Positions 1 through 5,821 are shown, counted from the first letter of the stretch. The stretch: DNA of 6,676 nt from Desulfobacterales bacterium (GCA_020347085.1 CP070769.1:922831-929506); one strand, 5' to 3'. Program-made: numbers and translations. Notes: a model not told the origin generated them from the sequence alone.

Positions 1-101
1 CCCACCTGGAGGCCGTCTTTGAGGAATCGTTGACCAATCCCCATGACGGTCAGGTTTTTGCCTGCATACCCCTTTGTGGATCCAACATATAATGAAACCA
101 T
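1..101 (-). CDS. 5' end of BioD-like / phosphotransacetylase-N-terminal-like P-loop protein (partial)
   Basis: Only the first 33 codons are in the window; the gene runs off the left edge. The start is the ATG at 101-99, preceded by purine-rich GAGGGG and AAGGA. The N-terminus has a hydrophobic first strand (VSLYVG) followed by STKGYAGKN, then a helix-like stretch ending in a GQRFLKDG turn. This is the layout of the nucleotide-binding P-loop of dethiobiotin-synthetase-like domains, which also form the N-terminus of some phosphotransacetylases and of stand-alone DRTGG-domain proteins. The usual GK(S/T) is GKN here. It lies 208 bases downstream of the acyl-CoA synthetase gene on the same strand. 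A synthetase next to a BioD/Pta-like gene is, as I recall, a recurring pair in anaerobic deltaproteobacteria, and it suggests a role linked to acetyl-CoA/acetyl-phosphate metabolism or its regulation. The exact function cannot be settled from 33 residues; a MinD- or BioD-type ATPase remains possible. Confidence 0.7.
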   Translation of the reverse strand, partial: MVSLYVGSTKGYAGKNLTVMGIGQRFLKDGLQV

Positions 102-104
102 TTT

Positions 105-117
105 TCCTTATCCCCTC
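105..117 (-). promoter_or_regulatory. Ribosome binding site of the partial P-loop gene
   Basis: On the minus strand the bases before the ATG at 101 read GAGGGGATAAGGAAAA. GAGGGG sits about 10 bases from the start codon and AAGGA 3 bases from it. The first spacing is the more usual one. This is the clearest Shine-Dalgarno-like sequence in the window and it supports the chosen start. Confidence 0.55.
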
Positions 118-254
118 ATTGCTCCGTCATTTATCCCCCGTAAGTGCCAAAAGCCGGCCCTGGCGCTTCAGCTTGTTAACATGTATTAAGCTATTCATCC
201 AGGTCTGGGCCGGGGTGGGCTAAAGTGTGCCAACGTGTTTAAAGTGCCTTTCTT

Positions 255-289
255 CCTTCCAGCCTTGAGCCTTCAGCTTTGAGCTGCTG
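255..289. repeat. Degenerate 7-base tandem repeat, about five units
   Basis: The plus strand can be phased in sevens: CCTTCCA, GCCTTGA, GCCTTCA, GCTTTGA, GCTGCTG. The three central units differ from each other at one or two positions. The block lies in the 208-base gap between the synthetase stop (310) and the P-loop gene start (101). A related CTTCAGCTT occurs again at 166-174, and AAGTGCC occurs at 142-148 and 242-248, so the gap looks built from decayed short repeats. I see no open reading frame and no convincing terminator elsewhere in the gap. Period 7 does not preserve a reading frame, which fits non-coding DNA. A second, different period-7 tract lies at 4141-4175. Confidence 0.55.
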
Positions 290-309
290 CATTCCGAAAT
301 CGAGGTCCC

Positions 310-2403
310 TCACTCTTGTATGGTAATCCTAGCATCCACAGCCACTGCCCCCTGACCTTCGGGACACACCAAGAGCGGATTCACATCTGCCTCAATGACT
401 TCAGGGAAATCTACGGCCATCTGGGATAGCCTCAGCAGTGCATCCCGTATCCCTTCGATATCTGCGGGTGCCTCGCCCCGAACTCCGCGGAGCAAAGGGA
501 AAGATTGAATCTCGCGAATCATCGCATCAGCGCTCTCCACACTCAACGGGGCGATACGAAAGGCGACGTCTTTCAATACCTCCACATAGATTCCTCCGAG
601 GCCGAACATGATCATCGGACCAAACTGCATGTCTCGTGTAATTCCTACAATAACTTCTCTGCCTTGCAGTATCATTTCTTGAACCATCACCCCCAGAATA
701 TGTGCCTCGGGTTGTCGAAGTTGAATGTTGGAGGTAATCTCAAAAAAGGCCTCTTCCACCATGGCCTCGTCTTCAAGTCCAACGCGCACTCCTCCCATGT
801 CGCTTTTGTGAAGTACATCGGGTGAGGCAATCTTCAAGACAACTGGATACCCGATTTCTGTGGCGGCTCTCACGGCCTCCTTCGTCGTTCTGGCGATGCG
901 GCTCTCAGGGAGTCTGAATCCATAAGCCCTGAGAATTTCGCGCGCTTCGCTTTCGATTAGATCGTGTCGGCGTTGCTTGATGACCGAGGCAAAGACCTGG
1001 CGTACCTTGCGGGTGTCTACTTCATATTGCCGGTATTGCATCGGGGGCTTTTCTCGCCAGCGACGATAGGAAAGCATGGCATCTAAGGCTGATATGGCAT
1101 CTTCAGGATAGTCATAACTGGGTATGGCGTGGTCTTGGAGAATTTTCCGCGCCCCCCTTATACTTTTTTCTCCCATGAACGCGGTGATGATTGGTTTATT
1201 GGCGTTCTTGGCCAAGCGTACAATACTCCGGGCAACAGTCTCTGCGGACACGGCTACCGTAGGCGTCAGGAGTATCAGGACAGCGTGGAGCACATCGTCA
1301 CTCAGGACCACCTCTATGGTTTTTTCGTATCTTTCCTGTGTGGCGTCACCGATAATGTCGATGGGGTTATAGACTGAAGCAGTGGGAGGGAGAAACGCTC
1401 GGAGGCGATCGGCGGTCTCCTTTCGAATCGGTGTCAGGTGAAGAGAGCTTCTGTCACATGCATCGGCGGCCAGGATGCCCGGGCCTCCGGAATTTGTGAT
1501 GATGGCAAGACCCGGCCCCTTGGGGAGCGGTTGCGCGGCAAAGGCCATGGCGTACGCAAACAGAGAGTGCATGGATTCGGCACGTATGATACCGGACTGC
1601 TTGAAAGCGGCTCGATAGGCGTGATCAGAGCCCGCCAGAGCGCCAGTATGAGAAGAGGCTGCCTTAGCTCCAGCGGTCGTTGTGCCTGACTTGATGATGA
1701 TAATCGGTTTTGTTTCCGAGACCTTGCGGGCCGCCTCCATGAAACGTGGCCCGTCCTCAACGCTTTCCAAATATCCAAGGATCACCCGGGTATTATCATC
1801 CTCTGCCATGGAAAGCATGATCTCTGTTTCTGAGATGTCCATCTTGTTGCCAAGGCTCACGAACCTTGAAAAGCCGACATTCTCTCCCAAGGCCCAGTCC
1901 AGGATAGCGACACAGAGGGCCCCGGATTGCGAAAAGAAACCGATATGGCCTGTCAGGGGCATACCCGCTGCAAAGGATGCATTCAGGGAACTTGCTGTGT
2001 CGATGATGCCGAGACAGTTCGGCCCGACCACTCGTATGCCCAACTCCCTGGCCTGCATGGCCAGTTCCTCTTCGAGGCGGGCACCTTCCGGACCGGTTTC
2101 TTTGAAGCCAGCGGAAATGACAACAACTGAATCGACCCCTTTCTCCCCACACTGTTTGATAACATCCACAACTGCCGCTGCTGGTACGGCAATAATTGCG
2201 AGATCTATCTCGGAAGGGACGGAGACGAGGTCGGGATACACCTTATGTCCCAGGATTTCTTGTGCCCTGGGGTTGATGGGGTAGACGGCGCCACCATAGT
2301 TGTACCGGAAGGTGTTGTTCAAAATCTCATAGCCAATCTTGGCGGGATTTTGCGAGGCACCGACAACAGCCACAGAGGATGGATTGAAAAAGTGTTGTAG
2401 CAT
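310..2403 (-). CDS. Acetate--CoA ligase (ADP-forming), fused alpha-beta chain
   Basis: This is a 697-residue single-chain NDP-forming acyl-CoA synthetase. In the known family it converts acyl-CoA, ADP and phosphate to acid, CoA and ATP in the cytoplasm, reversibly. A CoA-binding Rossmann domain (about 5-130) begins FNPSSVAVVGAS, with VVGPNCLG at 125-132. Two succinyl-CoA-ligase-like domains follow (about 150-290 and 295-455). The first carries FFSQSGAL (156-163) and SSHTGALAGSD (250-260), whose His252 matches the phosphorylated catalytic histidine. The second carries TNSGGPG (303-309). A C-terminal ATP-grasp domain (about 480-690) has VVLKI with Lys524, HKSDMGGV (532-539) with the second conserved histidine, FGLGG (600-604) and EADVNPLL (671-678) for metal/nucleotide. 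All key residues are present, and the length is typical of alpha-beta fusions without a GNAT domain. The start at 2403 matches the family N-terminus and an in-frame TAA lies 27 bases upstream; there is no good Shine-Dalgarno. The acyl substrate (acetate or another short acid) is not determined by sequence, and a protein-acetylation (Pat-like) role is unlikely without GNAT. Confidence 0.93.
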   Translation of the reverse strand: MLQHFFNPSSVAVVGASQNPAKIGYEILNNTFRYNYGGAVYPINPRAQEILGHKVYPDLVSVPSEIDLAIIAVPAAAVVDVIKQCGEKGVDSVVVISAGFKETGPEGARLEEELAMQARELGIRVVGPNCLGIIDTASSLNASFAAGMPLTGHIGFFSQSGALCVAILDWALGENVGFSRFVSLGNKMDISETEIMLSMAEDDNTRVILGYLESVEDGPRFMEAARKVSETKPIIIIKSGTTTAGAKAASSHTGALAGSDHAYRAAFKQSGIIRAESMHSLFAYAMAFAAQPLPKGPGLAIITNSGGPGILAADACDRSSLHLTPIRKETADRLRAFLPPTASVYNPIDIIGDATQERYEKTIEVVLSDDVLHAVLILLTPTVAVSAETVARSIVRLAKNANKPIITAFMGEKSIRGARKILQDHAIPSYDYPEDAISALDAMLSYRRWREKPPMQYRQYEVDTRKVRQVFASVIKQRRHDLIESEAREILRAYGFRLPESRIARTTKEAVRAATEIGYPVVLKIASPDVLHKSDMGGVRVGLEDEAMVEEAFFEITSNIQLRQPEAHILGVMVQEMILQGREVIVGITRDMQFGPMIMFGLGGIYVEVLKDVAFRIAPLSVESADAMIREIQSFPLLRGVRGEAPADIEGIRDALLRLSQMAVDFPEVIEADVNPLLVCPEGQGAVAVDARITIQE

Positions 2404-2458
2404 CCGATGTAGGCGTTCAGCCCTTGTCAGTTAATGGTCAAACCGGTTCTGAGATTGT

Positions 2459-2489
2459 ACCCGTGATTGGGAAACACCCCGTCACGGGT
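2459..2489. promoter_or_regulatory. Strong inverted repeat / hairpin in the divergent intergenic region
   Basis: ACCCGTGA (2459-2466) is perfectly complementary to TCACGGGT (2482-2489). The interior continues with a T-G wobble, one T/C mismatch and GGG/CCC pairing (2469-2471 with 2477-2479), leaving a 5-base AAACA loop. Neither strand has a T-run after the stem, so an intrinsic terminator is unlikely. It lies 56 bases upstream of the synthetase start codon and 177 bases before the radical SAM gene. It could be a leader hairpin in the synthetase mRNA or a dyad operator for a dimeric regulator. The AACCGGTT palindrome at 2441-2448 is close by. Which role, if any, cannot be told from sequence alone. 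Confidence 0.6.
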
Positions 2490-2510
2490 TCAAGGTTGCC
2501 CAGTTCGTTT

Positions 2511-2655
2511 TTGACCTGGAACGAATACACCACTGGACCTTCCTATAACACATCCTTACGGGTTGACGATATGAAAATCACAGGCGATTCCGAGTACAGG
2601 GTCCGGTTGAGAGACCTTATTTCCCCTTGACCTTGAACAGTCGGTTTCCTATAAG
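2511..2655 (+). repeat. Two copies of a promoter-like module with different internal spacing
   Basis: TTGACCTGGAAC (2511-2522) resembles TTGACCTTGAAC (2627-2638), with 11 of 12 bases the same. Each copy is followed by TTCCTATAA (2540-2548 and 2646-2654). The distance between the TTGACC and TATAA parts is 27 bases in the first copy and 17 in the second, a difference of 10. The second copy is a plausible promoter; the first has the wrong spacing. The similarity may reflect a local duplication with later indel, or chance in a short region. Confidence 0.35.
2627..2655 (+). promoter_or_regulatory. Candidate sigma70 promoter for the radical SAM gene
   Basis: TTGACC (2627-2632) and TATAAG (2650-2655) are separated by exactly 17 bases, each matching the sigma70 consensus at 5 of 6 positions. 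Transcription would start near 2661-2663, only a few bases before the ATG at 2666. The mRNA would then be nearly leaderless, which agrees with the lack of any Shine-Dalgarno in CTCTCCACC before that ATG. If real, it also rules out the in-frame TTG at 2627 as the start codon, because that TTG is part of the -35 box. Confidence 0.5.
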
Positions 2656-2665
2656 ACTCTCCACC

Positions 2666-3949
2666 ATGAATGTTTTGTTGATTGAGATAAATCCTTTTGC
2701 TCCAGCCACAACGCCAATCTCCCTCGGATACATTGCCTCTTTTCTTAAAACCAAGGGATTTGCTGTCAAGATATTGACCATTGGACAGGACACGTCCGTC
2801 TCCCGTGCCGGTCTTTACCGGCTTGTCACGCAGTTTGGACCTGCCTTGGTTGGGTTGTCAGCCTACCAGAGAAGCATGCTTTATGTAATAGGCCTTGCCA
2901 GATTGATGAAATCAATAGACACCAACATCAGGATAGCCATTGGAGGTCCGCAGGCCACGTTTATGCCGTCGGCTGCCTTTGCCGAACTTGCTGACGTTGA
3001 CTACATATGTCGATCTTCCGGGGAGGTGAGCCTGTTGCAGATTGCACAGGCCATCCAGGATGGAACGCCCTTTTCAAATCTTCTTGGCGTGACTTATAGA
3101 GACCCGGATGGGACTGTCCATGATACAGCGGAGATTGAGGGCTTCACCGATCTAGATCGTTACCCTTCCCCTTATCTGAACGACGTTTTTGACTACTCAC
3201 GTATGGGGGAGGCCATCATGCTGACATCGCGCGGATGCCCTCACCACTGCATTTACTGTTACACTCCCCATGCCTTCAAGCACAAGGTAAGCTTCCACTC
3301 CGTGGACAGGGTCATTGAGGAGGTAAAGTGGATCAAGAAAAAGGGTATTACAAGGCTCTGGTTTGCGGATCCAAATATCTCTTTTAAGCCAGCACGACTT
3401 ATTGAAATTCTTGACAGGATTTTGGAAGAGGGCCTCAAACCCGAGATGTGGCTTCAGACGAGGGCAGACCTTGTCAACCCAGGGCTGATGAAAAAGATGA
3501 GGGAGGCAGGCGTAAGCACCATTGCATTCGGGCTGGAGTCTGCTTCTGAAAGGGTCATGGCAAGGCTGGATAAACATGTATCAATTCAAAGGGTGGCAGA
3601 GGCGATCAAGCTCGCCCAGAGCGAGAATATTGAAGTCGAGCTTTTTACCATGTTCGGTCTCCCCTACGAAACGTATGAAGATGCAGTGAAGACCCTGGAG
3701 TTTGTGAAAAGAAATAACGTAAAGATCATGGGGAATACCAATTCCCAACAGATGCAAATCTATTTTGGGACACACATGGCGCGACATTACGGGGAGCACA
3801 ACATTCGGCCCTTGAACAACAATCGCCCTGCCTACCTTTCCATTGGGTGTCAGTATGAGACCGATCACATGAGCTGTGATGAGATTCAGAAGATTCAGGG
3901 CCTATGGCGAGCCAACTCGCTTGATGGAGGGAAGCGGATTGTCTCTTAG
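2666..3949 (+). CDS. B12-binding-domain radical SAM protein
   Basis: The 427-residue protein has an N-terminal cobalamin-binding-type Rossmann domain (about 1-140). It opens MNVLLIEINP and includes a TTPISLGYIASFLKTKGF stretch, the IAIGGPQATFMP strand (90-101) and VDYICRSSGE (111-120). The radical SAM barrel follows (about 183-390), with the 4Fe-4S motif CPHHCIYC giving Cys191, Cys195 and Cys198. LWFADPNISF (231-240) and IAFGLESASERVM (286-298) correspond to later barrel strands. The domain order is that of the BchE / cobalamin-dependent methyltransferase superfamily, whose members use S-adenosylmethionine radicals on varied substrates. The cobalamin-ligating DxHxxG motif is absent, so B12 may bind without a protein histidine or not at all. 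The C-terminal tail is short, with Cys395 and Cys404. I chose ATG 2666 over the in-frame TTG at 2627 because the family begins at MNVLLIE and the upstream 13 residues overlap a promoter. The substrate is unknown. The next gene, 228 bases on, encodes a SPASM-TPR protein and is a possible partner. Confidence 0.9.
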   Translation: MNVLLIEINPFAPATTPISLGYIASFLKTKGFAVKILTIGQDTSVSRAGLYRLVTQFGPALVGLSAYQRSMLYVIGLARLMKSIDTNIRIAIGGPQATFMPSAAFAELADVDYICRSSGEVSLLQIAQAIQDGTPFSNLLGVTYRDPDGTVHDTAEIEGFTDLDRYPSPYLNDVFDYSRMGEAIMLTSRGCPHHCIYCYTPHAFKHKVSFHSVDRVIEEVKWIKKKGITRLWFADPNISFKPARLIEILDRILEEGLKPEMWLQTRADLVNPGLMKKMREAGVSTIAFGLESASERVMARLDKHVSIQRVAEAIKLAQSENIEVELFTMFGLPYETYEDAVKTLEFVKRNNVKIMGNTNSQQMQIYFGTHMARHYGEHNIRPLNNNRPAYLSIGCQYETDHMSCDEIQKIQGLWRANSLDGGKRIVS

Positions 3950-4022
3950 TCGTTAGGATGACGTATATTATGAAGAGTCGTGACTGTAGAGCTTTGTTAT
4001 TCCGCTGTAACACGGACGGCCA

Positions 4023-4158
4023 GTTGTCAGTGGTTCGTTGTGATTAGCTACTTGTGTGTGCGTTTAAGGCTTCTCTTGAGCTAGCAGCTCGCGTCAGCTG
4101 TTCTTGTGTCTTGCTGGATTAACTGACTCTGCGATCTTGGCAACGGACAACGGACAAC
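4023..4158. repeat. Imperfect inverted repeat of heptad sequence flanking the intergenic centre
   Basis: Positions 4023-4040 match the reverse complement of 4141-4158 at 15 of 18 bases, with a 100-base spacer. The left arm is a decayed version, in opposite orientation, of the heptad array on the right. Within the spacer there is a small GAGCT-AGC-AGCTC dyad at 4078-4090. Otherwise I see no open frame, terminator or convincing promoter between the radical SAM stop (3949) and the TPR gene start (4178). Confidence 0.45.
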
Positions 4159-4175
4159 AATCAACGGACAACGCG
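4141..4175 (+). repeat. 7-base tandem repeat (CAACGGA type) running into a start codon
   Basis: The bases phase exactly in sevens: CAACGGA, CAACGGA, CAACAAT, CAACGGA, CAACGCG, followed by CAATG, whose ATG (4178-4180) starts the TPR gene. Three of five units are identical. An in-frame TGA at 4124-4126 and the lack of a start codon after it show the array is not translated with the gene. The last GGA, 9 bases from the ATG, is the only Shine-Dalgarno-like sequence available. The repeat may therefore be part of the translation initiation region as well as a potentially slippage-prone tract. Confidence 0.75.
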
Positions 4176-4177
4176 CA

Positions 4178-5719
4178 ATGCTCAAACCCGCTTTACAAAA
4201 AATATATGTGATCCTGGGAAAGCAGGACGAAGGGCAGCTTGAGAAGCTTTACCGGACGCTCTTGGCCCTATGCTCACATGTGAGCCTGACATCTAATCTT
4301 TATCTTGTGGCCGGGAATTTGCCTGAGAGCATGCCTCACGTGGAGGGTATACTGAAGGGCGTGAGCAGATTTCTCAGAGAGAGTCTCTTTGCTCGGCTTT
4401 ATGTCCATCTTGTCCACCCTGTGTCACAGGGGTCCATGAAGGAGATAAGGCTTTGCTACCATTATCTAAAGCGGGCAACCAGCGCGTTTGACCAGGAAGG
4501 TTACATCCACCAGGAACTGCCACGGCTCATGCTGCTGCCGATTATTATTCCTAATGAGCAAGATGAGCTTGCTTCTCTTAAGAGCCTCTTGAAAGAGCTC
4601 AAAGAGTCCTTTTTGTTACCGAGCCTTTACCTGGACAGTGCAACCTTCTTTCTGAGACAAAATGAAGGAGTCCAAGCCAAGGCTGAAAAGATTTACTATG
4701 GCCACGGGGACTCCGGGAACTTGGCGGATATCGTTTGTAGCCTGCACCATCAGGACATCGTAGACGATTCATGTGCCATGTTGGGCTCTGACTCCATATT
4801 GATGACCAACCCATGCCCTGCTTCGCTTATTGTGTCGGCCCAAGACGGGAAGGTCTATGCCTGTCTGAATGCATTTCGCAATAACTGGAGCCTCGGAGAT
4901 ATTTTTGGAGAGATCAATGGGGATGGTATCATGGCGCGGTATGATGCACACGATCCGTATAAAGGAGATTGCCTCGTGTGCAGAGAGCGGGTGGCGGAAT
5001 GCTTTGCAGATATGCCTCTGCCAGAAGAAACCGCACATGAAATTGGCGCGTTGCTTTATCATTTTGGTGCGTTGAATCAGGAGGCGGAAGACTATGTTCA
5101 GGCCGTAAAGAACTATACACAGTCTCTGAAGCTTTCGCCAGTAGAAGAGGTCGAATCCATATTTTTTAGACTTGGTTTCAGCTACACTAAGACTGGCGAT
5201 TACGATAAAGCGCTTGAAGCATTTGACAAGGCTGAGCCTGCGTACCAGGAAAAGTACTATTTCCATTTTTTCAGGGGGCTTTGTTATTTTGAGCAGGGAG
5301 ACTATCACAGGGCCCTTGAGAGGTTCTCAGAGGCTCTCCGTCTAAAGCCCCAACAGGAGGACTTGGTCAGGATTCTGATTTACATCGGCACATGTCACAA
5401 CTGCCTCGGCAACTACGAAAAGGCACGCCTCCAATTGGAAAGGGCAAAAGAAGCGACGGGCCCTGTAAAAGAGATCTATAATGCCCTCGGTTTTTCTTAC
5501 TTCCAACTCAAAGACTACGACCGGGCGATTCAGAACCTCAGCAGGGCTGTTGAAATAGATCCTGACTCTGCGATAGATTATGCTAGCCTTGGGGCGAGTT
5601 ACCGTGAAAAGGGGGACACCGACAGGGCGATGGCTATGTATGAAAAGGCCCTGGCATTGGATCCAAGCATCCCATCTGCACGAGAGAACCTTGAAAGGTT
5701 GAAGGACAAACGTAACTAG
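4178..5719 (+). CDS. SPASM-like cysteine domain fused to C-terminal TPR repeats
   Basis: The 513-residue protein has no signal peptide or membrane segment and is probably cytoplasmic. Residues 1-205 are alpha/beta in appearance and unrecognised; they contain no CxxxCxxC. Residues 213-275 look like a SPASM domain: Cys213 in NPCPASL, then DGKVYAC with Cys229, then WSLGDIFG, then CLVC (Cys265, Cys268) and Cys275. In radical SAM/SPASM enzymes such cysteines hold auxiliary iron-sulfur clusters. About six TPR units follow (roughly 286-319, 325-358, 359-392, 397-430, 431-463, 465-498), with typical GDYDKALEAF-type second helices; TPRs normally bind other proteins. The N-terminal part could be a radical SAM barrel that lost its cluster, or an unrelated domain. 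The gene lies between the radical SAM gene and rnc on the same strand, so it may serve as an adaptor or electron-transfer partner of the former. That is inference. The start at 4178 is the first possible after an in-frame TGA; its ribosome site is weak. I do not recognise a named gene. Confidence 0.88.
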   Translation: MLKPALQKIYVILGKQDEGQLEKLYRTLLALCSHVSLTSNLYLVAGNLPESMPHVEGILKGVSRFLRESLFARLYVHLVHPVSQGSMKEIRLCYHYLKRATSAFDQEGYIHQELPRLMLLPIIIPNEQDELASLKSLLKELKESFLLPSLYLDSATFFLRQNEGVQAKAEKIYYGHGDSGNLADIVCSLHHQDIVDDSCAMLGSDSILMTNPCPASLIVSAQDGKVYACLNAFRNNWSLGDIFGEINGDGIMARYDAHDPYKGDCLVCRERVAECFADMPLPEETAHEIGALLYHFGALNQEAEDYVQAVKNYTQSLKLSPVEEVESIFFRLGFSYTKTGDYDKALEAFDKAEPAYQEKYYFHFFRGLCYFEQGDYHRALERFSEALRLKPQQEDLVRILIYIGTCHNCLGNYEKARLQLERAKEATGPVKEIYNALGFSYFQLKDYDRAIQNLSRAVEIDPDSAIDYASLGASYREKGDTDRAMAMYEKALALDPSIPSARENLERLKDKRN

Positions 5720-5724
5720 GTAAA

Positions 5725-5821
5725 GGGATAAAGAAAACCGCTTCTCTTTGGCTCCCAATGCGATGCTGTTATTCTGGATGGAAATGGCTGGAGGCCTATG
5801 TTCAGCGGTTTTCTGTATCCC
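5725..5821 (+). promoter_or_regulatory. Long stem-loop upstream of rnc, candidate RNase III processing site
   Basis: The left arm (5725-5742, starting GGGATAAAGAAAACCGC) and the right arm (5804-5821, ending TTTTCTGTATCCC) are complementary at 17 of 18 positions, around a 61-base loop. Inside the loop GGCTCC (5750-5755) can pair with GGAGGCC (5790-5796) with one bulge, giving a branched or extended stem. The element starts 5 bases after the TPR stop codon and ends 32 bases before the rnc start. There is no T-run right after the stem, which argues against a terminator. In E. coli, RNase III cleaves a hairpin in its own mRNA leader to limit its expression; the position here invites the same reading, as inference. 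A small MITE-like insertion with terminal inverted repeats is the alternative, though I see no target-site duplication. Confidence 0.65.

Noticed and set aside
134..150. Sigma54-like TGGCAC on the minus strand upstream of the P-loop gene
   Set aside because: The required GC of the -12 element is missing at the right spacing, where the sequence reads GGGGG.
149..170. Possible intrinsic terminator after the synthetase gene (minus strand AAGCGCCAGGGCCGGCTTTT)
   Set aside because: Only AAGC/GCTT pair cleanly, the inner stem is mismatched and the T-run is four bases. It is too weak to call.
1682..2284. 200-codon open frame on the plus strand inside the acyl-CoA synthetase gene
   Set aside because: It is antisense to a fully conserved gene, its translation is low in complexity and matches no family I recognise, and it has no start context. 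It is explained by the codon bias of the opposite strand.
2424..2630. 68-codon open frame from a TTG in the divergent intergenic region
   Set aside because: It has no Shine-Dalgarno, runs through the hairpin and the promoter-like module, and its translation resembles nothing I know. It is more likely regulatory DNA.
2627..2665. Start of the radical SAM protein at the TTG at 2627
   Set aside because: The family begins at MNVLLIE (2666), and the TTG coincides with a good -35 box.
3990..4015. TGTTA/TAACA and TCCG/CGGA dyads after the radical SAM stop codon
   Set aside because: The arms are only 4-5 bases long, the two pairings cannot form a longer stem together and no T-run follows.
4769..5308. 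179-codon open frame on the minus strand inside the SPASM-TPR gene
   Set aside because: The sense strand has clear domain patterns through the same interval, and the antisense translation shows no motifs.
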